Assembly: GCA_026002875.1 (NCBI GenBank)
Contig: BPGE01000001.1
Coordinates: forward strand, 1,488,001 to 1,552,000
Origin: Bryobacteraceae bacterium
GTDB lineage: Bacteria > Acidobacteriota > Terriglobia > Bryobacterales > Bryobacteraceae
Length of the DNA: 64,000 nucleotides
Reading direction: 5' to 3'
Shown here piece after piece: positions 18,199 to 27,735 of the stretch. The notes beneath the pieces were generated by a model. That model worked only from the letters and a program-made list of their open reading frames with translations, was not told the DNA's origin and searched no databases. Made by a program: the position numbers and the translations under genes. Each line of letters opens with the position of its first letter. Positions within the stretch are counted from its first letter, which is position 1.

Positions 18199-20406
18199 AT
18201 GGTTTCCACAATTGCTTATCAGAGGAATGCCACCGGGCTGAGGCGATTTCGATTGACAGCCGCAATCAGGCTGCTTGTGATTCTGGCCGCCTCGGCGCAT
18301 TGGACGAATGCGAAGGAGTGGTACGTGGCGCCGGACGGGACGGCGGGAGGGGACGGATCGAAGGAGAGGCCATGGAGCCTGGAGGCGGCGCTGAAGCCGC
18401 ACCCGATGATTCAGCCGATGGATACGGTGTGGGTCAGGAAGGGGATTTACAACGGGGCGTTCGTGGGGCGGCTGAAGGGCACGCCAGGCAAGCCCGTGGT
18501 GTTGCGGGCGTATCCGGGGGAGAGGGTGGTGCTGGACGGGCGGGGATTTTCGCCCAACTCAGTTTTGACGATTGAGGGCGAGTGGGCGTGGTATTGGGGA
18601 CTTGAAGTGACGAATTCGAACCCGAATCGAGTCAGTTCGTTGCCGGGGTCCAACCATCCAGAAGATCGAGGGGCTGGAATTAACGTGACCGGCCCGAATA
18701 CGAAAGTGATCAACTGTATTGTACATGACAGTGGCAACGGCATTGGTACCTGGAGCGGGGCCTTCGATTCGGAGATCTACGGAGCAATTCTCTTCAACAA
18801 TGGATGGCGAGCTCCAGACCGGAGACACGGACATTCGATTTATGCACAAAACGAGAAAGGCCAGAAGACCATACGGGATTGCATCTTCTTCAGTCCCTTC
18901 AGCTTCAATCTGTCCATTTACGGTTCGCGACGGGCGTTTCTCAACAACTTTCAACTCGAGGGGAACATAGCCTTCAATGGGAGGTGGCTGGTTGGTGGCG
19001 AAGGGCCTATGAAACGGATTGTGATGCGCGACAACTTCCTTTATGGCAATAGCGCCCAGTTAAATTACTGGAATAGGCCGAACGAGGGGCTCGTTCTGGA
19101 GGGTAATTATCTGCCAGGAGTGACCAGCGCTCTTTACTGGGACAGGATGGATGTTCGTAACAACACGTTCGTGCGACCGGGCCAACAGGGAGAGAGGATT
19201 ACGGTCTCGTTCTGGACTCCAGATGGATTTCAGAACTCGGTCTTTGAAGGCAATACCTATTATGTGTTGGATCCGCGGGTACAGGTCTTGCGGCTGGCTC
19301 GCGTGGACGGACCTGAAGTGAGTGACTACACATTTGAGCGGCTGCAGAAAGAACTCGGTTTTGAAAAAACCGGCAAAGTAATCACGACGCCGCAGGGACG
19401 CCCACCAGAAGTTGCCGTGTTCGTCCGGAGGAATTATTACGAGCCCAACCGGGCTCATGTGGTGATTTACAACTGGCCGAAGAGGGACGAAGTGGAAGTG
19501 AATATCTCGGCGATGAACCCACAGCCGGGAGATCGGTGGGTGCTGCGGAATGTACAGAACTACTTTGAGGAGTTCATTTCGGGGGTTTACGACGGAAAAC
19601 CTTTGAGGGTGAGGATGACGGGGTGGACGGCGTCGCCGCCGATTGGGGAGGACGAGCCGCTGTATCCGGTGACCTTTCCGGAGTTCGGGGTGTTTGTGCT
19701 GACGCTGGAGAAGGGAAGCGGGCAGAAGACGGTGCTGGCGGCGGATCCGGCACGAGCAGGGGTGGGAGCTCCGGGGGCGTTGCTGAGGACGGAGCTGCCA
19801 GAGGGTTTCTTTCGGGGCGCGCCGGTGGCGGGGACAGTGCCGTTTGGGGAGGAGCTTGCGGGAATCAGGGTTCATGTGACGGATGGTGAAGGGGGGCTGT
19901 GGTGGGCGCGGGTGGTGCTGGTCGACAGCGAAAAAGTGGTGTGGGAGGCGCCGCGGGAGTGCGGTCTGGGGCTGGCGCGGGTGAGGCTCATCCGTGAGGG
20001 CGAACCCGAAGTGGATGCCGGAGTTGTGCTGATCGAGGCGGCGGCGCCGGCGCTGTTCACGATGGAGGGAAGCGGAAAGGGCGCTGTGCTGGGATGGGTT
20101 CGTTACCGTGACGGTACGATTGAGGCACTGGCTGAATGCGGATCGGCGGGATGCATGGCGAAAAGTGTGGACGGGGCGCGGGCGGAGGAGTTGGGACTGA
20201 TGGGAAGCGGGTTTGGCGTGTCTGGCGGCGTTTGGGCGAGGATCGGGGAGACGGAAGGGGAGGTGCGGGGGGTAGAGAGGGCGGAGTACCCTGGGGTGGA
20301 GTGGGTGCGGGTGGGGTGGTCCGGCGATGTTGCGCCCGGGATGAAGATCATTCGTGCCGGAGTCCACTCGAAAGAGGGGAATACCCCGCATCTGATCGTG
20401 AGATGA
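18199..20406 (+). CDS. Secreted right-handed beta-helix protein with TIGR03437-like C-terminus
   Basis: A 735-residue protein starting at an ATG five bases behind AAAGGAGG. Residues about 17-40 (RFRLTAAIRLLVILAASAHWTNA) form a signal peptide. The body opens WYVAPDGTAGGDGSKERPWS, the start of pectate-lyase-like parallel beta-helix proteins, followed by many short N/G-rich turns (EGNIAFNGRW, RDNFLYGNSA, RNNTFVRPG). Such proteins often cleave or bind polysaccharide, here perhaps the product of this locus. The last 220 residues resemble the TIGR03437 domain known from Solibacter (VPFGEELAGIRVHVTDG... VRVGWSGDVAPG). No catalytic residues can be assigned. Confidence 0.8.
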   Translation: MVSTIAYQRNATGLRRFRLTAAIRLLVILAASAHWTNAKEWYVAPDGTAGGDGSKERPWSLEAALKPHPMIQPMDTVWVRKGIYNGAFVGRLKGTPGKPVVLRAYPGERVVLDGRGFSPNSVLTIEGEWAWYWGLEVTNSNPNRVSSLPGSNHPEDRGAGINVTGPNTKVINCIVHDSGNGIGTWSGAFDSEIYGAILFNNGWRAPDRRHGHSIYAQNEKGQKTIRDCIFFSPFSFNLSIYGSRRAFLNNFQLEGNIAFNGRWLVGGEGPMKRIVMRDNFLYGNSAQLNYWNRPNEGLVLEGNYLPGVTSALYWDRMDVRNNTFVRPGQQGERITVSFWTPDGFQNSVFEGNTYYVLDPRVQVLRLARVDGPEVSDYTFERLQKELGFEKTGKVITTPQGRPPEVAVFVRRNYYEPNRAHVVIYNWPKRDEVEVNISAMNPQPGDRWVLRNVQNYFEEFISGVYDGKPLRVRMTGWTASPPIGEDEPLYPVTFPEFGVFVLTLEKGSGQKTVLAADPARAGVGAPGALLRTELPEGFFRGAPVAGTVPFGEELAGIRVHVTDGEGGLWWARVVLVDSEKVVWEAPRECGLGLARVRLIREGEPEVDAGVVLIEAAAPALFTMEGSGKGAVLGWVRYRDGTIEALAECGSAGCMAKSVDGARAEELGLMGSGFGVSGGVWARIGETEGEVRGVERAEYPGVEWVRVGWSGDVAPGMKIIRAGVHSKEGNTPHLIVR

Positions 20407-20557
20407 AAAGGCCGGGATGTTCCGTCCAAATCAAAGTCAACAGCCGTGCGGTTGGAATGACGAGGCGGCTTTCGGTCTGCAGTGGACTCCGATCACCAAG
20501 TCATCCTTGGGCGCCGTGCTGAAATGAGGGCTTGACGAAGATAGGCCGAGGTGCAGC

Positions 20558-21379
20558 ATGAGTGAGTCAGCGGAATTGTTTGCGAGGGAAGCGACGATCG
20601 GAGCTCAAGGTGTTTTTTATGACCAAGGCCCGCGGAATTGGCTCCCAAAAAAATGGAAGCAGCTGAGGGAGCTGTTTGCGAAGTATCGGAAGGATATAGG
20701 CTTACTTGAAGAGGCGGTTGAACTGCAAAAGCGTTGGATGGGGGATCTTTCCAGGAAGCGAGTGTTGGATCTCGGCGCGGGCGATGGCAACGTCCTGAGC
20801 ATGTACATCGCTCGAAGCTGCCACGAATATGTCGCTGTTGATCTGAGCGCAAGACGTATCGGAATTTTGCAGGAGAAGCTGCGCCGTGCCGGACTGGAAA
20901 ATGCGATCGCCGAGGTTCGCGATGCGATGGCGGAAGACTGGCCTCATGGGGAATTCGATATCATCTATTCGAGTAGCGTTCTGAACGCTTTCCGCGACAC
21001 GGAAAGTGCCATTCGCATGCTGAAGAAGAGGTTGCGGCCAGGCGGGATCGTGGTGGCGTGGGAGCCGCTAAAGACGAGCTGGCTGAACATCTTCGTACGT
21101 GGTCTCTATCGGCCGTTCCAACCGGATCGATCCTGGCACTGGCCGTTGTCAAGGAAGACACTGCGGTTGTATTCCAGCGAATTTGAGATCAAAGCCGTGC
21201 AGGGCATGCTGGGGTGGTCGAAGTGGGGCTTTCTGCTATATCTGTGCCCTGGCTTGCGAGCAGCCGGAGTAAAGCTGGGCCGGAAGCTTGCAGGGCTGGA
21301 TCGAAGGAATGCGACGCAGTTGGGGACTGGCCTTTGGAGCTGCCATCAGGTTGTCATTCTGATGAGGAAATCAGACTGA
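20558..21379 (+). CDS. Class I SAM-dependent methyltransferase
   Basis: A 273-residue methyltransferase with motif I VLDLGAGDGNVLSMYIA, then YVAVDLSARRIGILQEKL, FDIIYSSSVLNAF and LRPGGIVVAWEPLKTSW. The region RGLYRPFQPDRSWHWPL and the C-terminal LGWSKWG are almost the same as in the gene at 31549, so the two are paralogues sitting on either side of the IS island. The substrate is unknown; a sugar or lipid-linked intermediate is likely from context. The composition is less G-biased than the flanking genes. Confidence 0.85.
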   Translation: MSESAELFAREATIGAQGVFYDQGPRNWLPKKWKQLRELFAKYRKDIGLLEEAVELQKRWMGDLSRKRVLDLGAGDGNVLSMYIARSCHEYVAVDLSARRIGILQEKLRRAGLENAIAEVRDAMAEDWPHGEFDIIYSSSVLNAFRDTESAIRMLKKRLRPGGIVVAWEPLKTSWLNIFVRGLYRPFQPDRSWHWPLSRKTLRLYSSEFEIKAVQGMLGWSKWGFLLYLCPGLRAAGVKLGRKLAGLDRRNATQLGTGLWSCHQVVILMRKSD

Positions 21380-21437
21380 GGGGATTGGAGAGGGCAGTGA
21401 TTGGCAGCTGAAGGACAGAATAATATCGCACGGGATG

Positions 21438-21640
21438 TCCTGGTGAGGATCGGGGCTGGCGGCAGAGGTGCGGGGCGTGGAGATGGCGGAATATTCGGGG
21501 GGAGTGAGTGCGGGTGGGGTGACCTTCAATGTTGGGACGGGTTGGGAGACGGGGCGGGCGGAGATTGGCCAGAAAGCTGTGAGCGAGGTTGGGGGTGGGG
21601 GTGGGGGTGAGGTCAGAGGGGGCGGCGGCGTGTGGAGTGA
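21438..21640 (+). pseudogene. Degenerate TIGR03437-like tail and G-rich repeat
   Basis: Bases 21438-21530 resemble the 3' part of the beta-helix gene (about 20229-20330): GAGGATCGGGG, GAGGTGCGGGG and GTGCGGGTGGGG occur in the same order with small gaps. Translation gives RGVEMAEYSGGVSAGGV, comparable to RGVERAEYPGVEWVRVG. The following G-rich run 21589-21624 (GGGGGTGGGGGTGGGGGTG) recurs in shorter form at about 24398-24425, so the GT-C gene in between is bracketed by similar G-rich sequence. Confidence 0.45.
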
Positions 21641-21652
21641 CGTGAAGTGCGT

Positions 21653-22115
21653 ATGCGGAACCGAGCATTCTTTGGGCGCGTAGTGAAAGCTGCGAACCGG
21701 TTGTATCCCACTGCGGGCGTGCTGACTGCAGTGGTCATCTTCGTCATCGCACTGGTGGTGCGACTGCTGGCAATTGGGTACCTGTCGCCGCAAAGAACAC
21801 CTCAGCATTTCGAGATGGACCGGATCGCGATCAGCTTAAGCCAAGGCAACGGATTCTCGAATCCTTTCCCGACTGCGACAGGCCCCTCAGCGCATTACAC
21901 GCCCGCATACCCACTCCTGCTCAGTCTCCTCTATTCGCTCCTGGGTACCGGAACAGAAGCGGAACTGGCCAAACTTCTTTTTAATGTCACAGGAACATGC
22001 CTTTGGCTCTCAATGCTGCCTCTTGTCTCCAAGATGTCGGGTGCAGGCTTCTTGCCGGGGGTGATTGCTGGGCTTGTGGGCGCAGTGGCGCCGCTTCATC
22101 TTTGGACGGAACTAA
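21653..22115 (+). pseudogene. GT-C membrane glycosyltransferase (gene A), 5' part cut by an IS
   Basis: The N-terminal part of a polytopic membrane protein: VLTAVVIFVIALVVRLLAIG is the first membrane helix, followed by a periplasmic loop HFEMDRIAISLSQGNGF and YTPAYPLLLSLLYSLLG, typical of GT39-like enzymes. Coding is interrupted at 22115 by an IS5-like element. The downstream part resumes at 23434, but the usual 30-40 residues between APLHLWTE and GLLAAMSALVRP seem to be missing, so a short deletion accompanied the insertion. Confidence 0.75.
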
Positions 22116-23433
22116 CAGGTCGCTGAAAAACTCCGGAACAAGACACCTCGGAAATGTTTGATGCGTCTTTCCTAGTGTAGGGACGCCATGAGAGGAGAAG
22201 ACCGTCAGCAGCAAGAGATGTTCCTGTACGCGAGCCTGGAGGATCTGGTGCCGGCCGATCACCCGCTGCGGCCGATCCGGGCGATGGTGGACGAGGCGCT
22301 GCAGAGGCTGGACGACACCTTCGATGAGATTTACGGAGAAGTGGGGCGGCCGTCGATCGCGCCGGAGCGGCTGCTGCGGGCGCAGTTGCTGATGCTGCTG
22401 TACACAATCCGGAGCGAGAGGATGCTGGTCGAGCAGCTGCGCTACAACCTGCTGTTCCGGTGGTTCGTGGGTCTGGGGATGAGCGAGGAGGTCTGGCACG
22501 CGACGGTGTTCACGAAGAACCGGGACCGGCTGCTGGAAGGGGACGTAGCGCGGCAGTTCTTTGGCGAGATCGTGCGGCAGGCGAAGCAGCAGGGGCTGAT
22601 GTCGAGCGAGCATTTTTCGGTGGACGGGACGATGGTGGAGGCGTGGGCGAGCCAGAAGAGCTTCCGGCCGAAACAGGAGAAGTCGGATGAGGACGAACCG
22701 AAACAGGGTGGGCGGAATCGGGAAGTGGACTTCCGGGGGCAGCAGCGGTCGAATGAGACGCACGAGTCGGTGACGGATCCGGAGGCGCGGCTGTGGCGGA
22801 AGAGTCAGACGGCGGAGGCGAAGCTGAGCTATCTGGGACACGTGCTGGGAGAGAACCGGCACGGGCTGATCGTGAACGTGCGGGTGACGAAAGCCTACGG
22901 GCGGGCGGAGCGGGAAGCGGCGGTGGAGATGGCGCGGGAGATACCAGGAGGGACGAAGCGGGTGACGGTGGCAGGGGACAAGGGGTACGACTCGCGGGAG
23001 TTTGTCGGGCAGATGAAGGAGCTGAACGTGACGCCGCATGTGGCGCAGAACGTGAGCAGGCGGCGCAGCGCGGTGGATAGGCGGACGACGCGGCACGAGG
23101 GCTACTGGGTGAGCCAGAGGAGGCGGAAGCTGGTGGAGGAGTTCTTCGGGTGGGCGAAGGTGGTGGCGGGGCTGAGGAAGGTGAAGTTGCGGGGACGGGA
23201 GAAGGTGGGATGGCTGTTCACGCTGGCGGCGGCGGCATACAACCTGGTGAGGATGAGGAACCTGATGGCGGCGACTGCCTGAAGAGTGCGGAAAGAGCCC
23301 TCCGGCAGCCTTGAAAAGGCCGCTGGAGGGCAAGCAGGACGCCGGCAGACCGCGTCTGAAGACCTCCCACTGAACCGGAAATCGAAAAACGGAACAATTT
23401 TCGGTTTAGCAAAGGCGATTTTTCAGCGACCTG
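22116..23433 (+). mobile_element. IS5-like insertion sequence, copy A
   Basis: The 1318-bp element is bounded by inverted repeats CAGGTCGCTGAAAAA (left, 22116) and TTTTTCAGCGACCTG (right, ending 23433), and carries one transposase gene. The flanking tetranucleotides are CTAA on the left and CTAG on the right. Both fit the YTAR target used by the IS5 group but they are not identical, so this is not a clean single insertion. A second copy in opposite orientation lies at 25244-26563. Confidence 0.93.
22188..23282 (+). CDS. IS5-family transposase (DDE)
   Basis: A 364-residue transposase. The N-terminal DUF772-type region has LEDLVPADHPLRPIRAMVD and GRPSIAPERLLRAQLL, then RWFVGLGMSEEVWHATVFTKNRDRL. 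The catalytic triad is visible as FSVDGT (D146), VAGDKGYDS (D264) and VEEFFGWAK (E317 or E318). It is full length for the family. It differs from copy B at about ten positions near the C-terminus (for example DSREFVGQMKEL against DTREFVEQMKDL), so the two copies did not arise by very recent transposition of one from the other. Confidence 0.95.
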   Translation: MRGEDRQQQEMFLYASLEDLVPADHPLRPIRAMVDEALQRLDDTFDEIYGEVGRPSIAPERLLRAQLLMLLYTIRSERMLVEQLRYNLLFRWFVGLGMSEEVWHATVFTKNRDRLLEGDVARQFFGEIVRQAKQQGLMSSEHFSVDGTMVEAWASQKSFRPKQEKSDEDEPKQGGRNREVDFRGQQRSNETHESVTDPEARLWRKSQTAEAKLSYLGHVLGENRHGLIVNVRVTKAYGRAEREAAVEMAREIPGGTKRVTVAGDKGYDSREFVGQMKELNVTPHVAQNVSRRRSAVDRRTTRHEGYWVSQRRRKLVEEFFGWAKVVAGLRKVKLRGREKVGWLFTLAAAAYNLVRMRNLMAATA

Positions 23434-24323
23434 CTAGTGGGTGCGGCAGCGGCCTGTTGGCGGCAATGAGCGCCCTGGTCCGACCCGCATATCAGTTGCT
23501 GCCGCTCGTGCTGAGCCTCATTAGTTTTCTGGTCTGTCGAGGCCAGCGCAACGAGATGAGGAAGCGCCGCTGTTGGACGGTGGCTGCTGCTCCCATGGCC
23601 GGAATGGTGGTGCTGATCTCGCTAATGGCGTGGAATTCCTGGAGGCATGGGTATTTCGGGCTGACGTGGGCTTTAGGATGGAATCTCTGCAATCGCACCG
23701 CTCTGTTTGTGGAGCGTGCTGGCACCCACTGGGAGCCATTGAGAAGCGCGCTGATTGAGGCGCGGAACGAGGCTTTGATAAAGGGGAAGTCTCATACCGC
23801 GCTTCAGTACCAGTGGGATTCTGCAAGTAGATTGCACGAGAACAACGGGCTCAACAGCATTGAGCTGGCAAAGCGGTTGGCAGCGCTCAATGTTGAATTG
23901 ATTGCGGAGAATCCGCTTGAATATTTAGCCGCGGTGGGGAGAGCGGGGGTCTCTTCGCTCTTTCCTCATGTGACGCGCCTAATCGGCGCATCCGGTGCGT
24001 GGCAGATTATCTGGAGCGCATTGCATTTCGTTGTCATCGCAGCGTGGCTTTTTCAGTTCTGGATATTTGGTGGGAGTGCCTTGCGGGAAGGTCTGATGCA
24101 AAGGATTGCTCCAGGTCGAATCGCAGGCGTAGCTAGCGTGAGTTCAGAACAACGGGTCGTGTACATTGTTCTGGGCTTGATCATCATCTACACGATTCTC
24201 ATTAACGCAATGGTGGACGTCGGTGATCCGCGGCAAAGGAGTCCGGTGGATTGGGCGATCGTCATGCAAACACTAATCGGGATGGAGGGGATTTTTCGCG
24301 ACCCTGAGATAACGTGTGCATGA
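23434..24323 (+). pseudogene. GT-C membrane glycosyltransferase (gene A), 3' part
   Basis: The continuation of the gene begun at 21653. It reads SGCGSGLLAAMSALVRPAY, a typical membrane helix plus RP motif of GT39-like enzymes, then several further helices and a soluble segment rich in SALIEARNEALIKGKSH, and ends in a last helix VVYIVLGLIIIYTILINAM. The stop is at 24323. From 23925 onward the sequence exists a second time at 26564-26603 plus 29378-29736. There is no start codon of its own with a ribosome site, so this part is probably not expressed as a functional enzyme. Confidence 0.7.
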
Positions 24324-25243
24324 GTGTGAGATTCGTTGTTGAGGTGGCTGTTGTACGGCAATTCGCGCGGGGGTTGGGGAGAAGGCGGGGAGTGAGGCGG
24401 GGGTGGGGGTGAGGTGAGGGGGCGCGCGGCGAGAAAACTAACTACTGAACAAGCGACTCGTCATGGGCTGCGGCAATGATGCACGCGAGGAGAGAGGGAT
24501 AGTAGGAACTCTCCCTAAAGAAGGAAGGGCCGGACGAGAGCCGCACGGGGGGCTAATCTTTCTCTGGGATTGGGATAAATGGCCGAGCAAGGCCGTTTTG
24601 CTGCTCATCATTTTAGCGGGAGTATTCGCAATCGGCTACTCGCCGCTGCGGCCGAAGCCGTTTTCGGACGGGTATTTTCACGACGAGGCGAAAGGGCTGC
24701 GAGCCGCGCTTCTGAGTGGTGATCTTCGAAAAGGTGTGCCCATCATCCACTCGCCGGGGGTGCCGTTCTACTATGTGCCTGCGTATCTGGCGGTCCCTGA
24801 GGGGTCTCAGGAGCGGGTGTATTGGTATGCGGGAGTCGGTTGGAACTGCCTGATGTTGTGGCTGGGGGCGCTGATGCTCGGGGCGACAGCACAGCGGCTG
24901 GGGGGCGGGATGGCAGGATGGATCGCTGTTGCGGCAGTACCGATCACGTTCTTCCCGTTGTACTATTCGGCTGGGATTGCGACGGAAACGGCCGCCTTTG
25001 TTGGTGCTGCGGCCGTCGGATGGGCAGGGGTTCGGTTGGTAAACGGGCCTCGCCATAGGTGGATTCGAGGAGGGTTGGTCCTCGGGCTTGCACTTGCATG
25101 GCTTGTGGTGATGAGAGGCAATTATGTCCTGTCAATTCCGCTAGCCTTGCTCGCGGGGCTGCTGGGGAAGAAGCGTGAACTGGCTGCGGGGGCGTGTCTG
25201 GCCTGTGCCACGGCCGTTGTGTTGTGCCTCGGGGTTTATCTAG
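23925..25243 (+). repeat. 1319-bp duplicated segment, copy 1
   Basis: From TTAG at 23925 to CTAG ending at 25243 the sequence is repeated at 26564-26603 continued at 29378-30656. The length matches exactly (40 + 1279 = 1319) and the encoded proteins are identical. It contains the end of gene A, a G-rich spacer and the first half of gene B. Its right border is the left end of IS5-like copy B, and the left border of copy 2 is the right end of the same IS. Confidence 0.92.
24463..25243 (+). pseudogene. Gene B (polytopic membrane protein), truncated copy
   Basis: The first 260 codons of the gene that is complete at 29876-31333. The reading frame runs into the IS5-like copy B at the CTAG that ends at 25243 and stops eight bases inside it. 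In the complete copy the same CTAG is uninterrupted. The fragment includes the first membrane helices and the HDEAKGLRAALLSGD loop and would lack the rest of the protein. Confidence 0.85.
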
Positions 25244-26563
25244 CAGGTCGCTGAAAAAACGCCCGCGCGGAGCCGAAAATTGTTCTGTTTTTCGATTTCC
25301 GCCCAAGAGGAAGCCCTGGGAACGGATCGCCCCCCTGCCCACTCGCCTTCCAGCGGCCATTGGAAGGCCGCCGGAAGGCTGTTTCCGCGCTCCTCAGGCA
25401 GTCGCCGCCGCCATCAGGTTCCTCATCCTCACCAGATTGTATGCGGCTGCCGCCAGCGTGAACAGCCATCCCACCTTCTCCCGCCCCCTCAGCTTCACCT
25501 TCCTCAGCCCCGCCACCACCTTCGCCCATCCGAAGAACTCCTCCACCAGCTTCCGCCTCCTCTGGCTCATCCAGTAGCCTTCATGCCGCGTCGTCCTCCC
25601 ATCCACCGCGCTGCGCCGTCCGCTCACGTTCTGCGCCACATGCGGCGTCACGTTCAGATCCTTCATCTGCTCCACAAACTCCCGCGTGTCGTACCCCTTG
25701 TCTCCGGCCAGCGTCACCCGCTTCGTCCCTCCCGGAATCTCCCGCGCCATCTCCACCGCCGCTTCCCGCTCCGCCCGCCCGTAGGCTTTCGTCACCCGCA
25801 CGTTCACGATCAGCCCGTGCCGGTTCTCTCCCAGCACGTGTCCCAGATAGCTCAGCTTCGCCTCCGCCGTCTGACTCTTCCGCCACAGCCGCGCCTCCGG
25901 ATCCGTCACCGACTCGTGCGTCTCATTCGACCGCTGCTGCCCCCGGAAGTCCACTTCCCGATTCCGCCCACCCTGTTTCGGTTCGTCCTCATCCGACTTC
26001 TCCTGTTTCGGCCGGAAGCTCTTCTGGCTCGCCCACGCCTCCACCATCGTCCCGTCCACCGAAAAATGCTCGCTCGACATCAGCCCCTGCTGCTTCGCCT
26101 GCCGCACGATCTCGCCAAAGAACTGCCGCGCTACGTCCCCTTCCAGCAGCCGGTCCCGGTTCTTCGTGAACACCGTCGCGTGCCAGACCTCCTCGCTCAT
26201 CCCCAGACCCACGAACCACCGGAACAGCAGGTTGTAGCGCAGCTGCTCGACCAGCATCCTCTCGCTCCGGATTGTGTACAGCAGCATCAGCAACTGCGCC
26301 CGCAGCAGCCGCTCCGGCGCGATCGACGGCCGCCCCACTTCTCCGTAAATCTCATCGAAGGTGTCGTCCAGCCTCTGCAGCGCCTCGTCCACCATCGCCC
26401 GGATCGGCCGCAGCGGGTGATCGGCCGGCACCAGATCCTCCAGGCTCGCGTACAGGAACATCTCTTGCTGCTGACGGTCTTCTCCTCTCATGGCGTCCCT
26501 ACACTAGGAAAGACGCATCAAACATTTCCGAGGTGTCTTGTTCCGGAGTTTTTCAGCGACCTG
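25244..26563 (-). mobile_element. IS5-like insertion sequence, copy B
   Basis: A 1320-bp copy of the element at 22116, in opposite orientation, with the same 15-bp terminal repeat CAGGTCGCTGAAAAA. The left flank is CTAG (inside gene B) and the right flank is TTAG (inside gene A). Both fit YTAR but come from two different genes, so the IS marks a recombination junction and not a simple insertion. Confidence 0.93.
25394..26491 (-). CDS. IS5-family transposase (DDE), copy B
   Basis: A 365-residue transposase, nearly identical to the one at 22188 in its first 250 residues and with several substitutions after that. Catalytic motifs FSVDGT, LAGDKGYDT and VEEFFGWAK are present, so the enzyme looks intact. 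The C-terminus is MAAATA instead of MAATA. A 532-codon open frame on the opposite strand is only a shadow of this gene. Confidence 0.95.
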   Translation of the reverse strand: MRGEDRQQQEMFLYASLEDLVPADHPLRPIRAMVDEALQRLDDTFDEIYGEVGRPSIAPERLLRAQLLMLLYTIRSERMLVEQLRYNLLFRWFVGLGMSEEVWHATVFTKNRDRLLEGDVARQFFGEIVRQAKQQGLMSSEHFSVDGTMVEAWASQKSFRPKQEKSDEDEPKQGGRNREVDFRGQQRSNETHESVTDPEARLWRKSQTAEAKLSYLGHVLGENRHGLIVNVRVTKAYGRAEREAAVEMAREIPGGTKRVTLAGDKGYDTREFVEQMKDLNVTPHVAQNVSGRRSAVDGRTTRHEGYWMSQRRRKLVEEFFGWAKVVAGLRKVKLRGREKVGWLFTLAAAAYNLVRMRNLMAAATA

Positions 26564-26841
26564 TTAGCCGCGGTGGGGAGAGCGGGGGTCTCTTCGCTCT
26601 TTCTGTACCGCCCCCGATTTCTTGGACAGTTTTTTGAATTATCGTCATGCGGCAGCCTCGAGGGCAAGCAGGGCCTGGTGAGCCTGCCGCGGGGATTGGA
26701 AGTGGAGGCGTTCGACCAGCCACTGTTCGTTGTAGCGCTGGCGGAATTCTTCGAGCGCTTCGGCCAGTTCTTCCAGGGTTTCGAAGTGCCGCACCCAGAG
26801 TGTACCGCCCCCGATTTCTTGGACAGTTTTTTGAATTATCG

Positions 26842-27735
26842 TCATGCGGCAGCCTCGAGGGCAAGCAGGGCCTGGTGAGCCTGCCGCGGGGATTGGAAGT
26901 GGAGGCGTTCGACCAGCCACTGTTCGTTGTAGCGCTGGCGGAATTCTTCGAGCGCTTCGGCCAGTTCTTCCAGGGTTTCGAAGTGCCGCACCCAGAGTAG
27001 CTGCTCCTTGAGGGTGCGGAAGAAGCGTTCGATGCAGCCGTTGCCTTCCGGCTCGCGGACGAAGGCCGGTGAAGACTCCAGGCCGAGAAAGCGGATCTCG
27101 CGCTGAAAGTCGTCGCTCATGAACTGGGAGCCGTGGTCATGACGCAGCTTCACGCCGAAGGCAATGCCTTCGGCAAAGCCGCCAAACTGTTCGCGCACGG
27201 CCTGGCGCACCGGCTCGAGCGCCTCGAACCGCGTGCCGCGCCTGGCGACGTGAATGCCCAGGCAGCAGGCCGAGCAGTGATCGATCATGGCGAAGATCGG
27301 CACCTGTCCGTCCCGGAGAGTGAAGCCCGCCGTGGCGTCGATGCCCCACATCTGGTTGGGCCGCCCGGCGAGGATCGTTCCCTCGTGGCGCTTCGGCTCC
27401 ACCGGCTGCGGCTGCCGCTGCGGCGCCAGCAGCTGGTGTTGGCGCATCAGCCGCAGCACGCGCCGCAACGACGTCCGCACGCCGGCCAGCCGCAGCCGCG
27501 CCCACACCTTGCGGTGGCCTTCGCCGTGGAAAGGCGACTCGTGAATCGTGCGCCGGATCTCCCCGGCGAGCTGCTCATCGGTGTAGTGCGTCTTCGGGCC
27601 GCGCCTGGCGGGCGGGCGAGGCGAGGCATGCAGGCGGCGCCGCTGGTAGAAGGTCGACCGCGGCAGGCCCCAGGCCTTGAGCACCCGAGCCCGCCCGTAG
27701 CAGCGTCCCGTGGAGATCGACCGGGCACGGCTCAT
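26842..27735 (-). CDS. IS3-family transposase OrfB (inner copy)
   Basis: A 297-residue DDE integrase-type transposase. It has an HTH_21-like region (ESPFHGEGHRKVWARLRLAG), then the rve core with WGIDAT (D133), KLRHDHGSQF (D200) and NGCIERFFRTLKE (E236), giving a DD35E spacing. The C-terminal YNEQW...SPRQAH segment is usual for IS3 OrfB. The ATG overlaps the OrfA stop (ATGA), so OrfB is made either by coupling or by -1 frameshifting to an OrfAB fusion, as known for IS3 elements. I see no clear slippery A-run. Confidence 0.93.
   Translation of the reverse strand: MSRARSISTGRCYGRARVLKAWGLPRSTFYQRRRLHASPRPPARRGPKTHYTDEQLAGEIRRTIHESPFHGEGHRKVWARLRLAGVRTSLRRVLRLMRQHQLLAPQRQPQPVEPKRHEGTILAGRPNQMWGIDATAGFTLRDGQVPIFAMIDHCSACCLGIHVARRGTRFEALEPVRQAVREQFGGFAEGIAFGVKLRHDHGSQFMSDDFQREIRFLGLESSPAFVREPEGNGCIERFFRTLKEQLLWVRHFETLEELAEALEEFRQRYNEQWLVERLHFQSPRQAHQALLALEAAA

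Noticed and set aside
21589-21624. G-rich runs considered as a regulatory G-quadruplex site
   Set aside because: The DNA is generally G-rich on this strand and lies in gene remnants; the fold is possible but nothing ties it to regulation.
25280-26878. A 532-codon + strand open frame over IS5-like copy B
   Set aside because: It is antisense to an obvious transposase, and the same shadow appears antisense to copy A.
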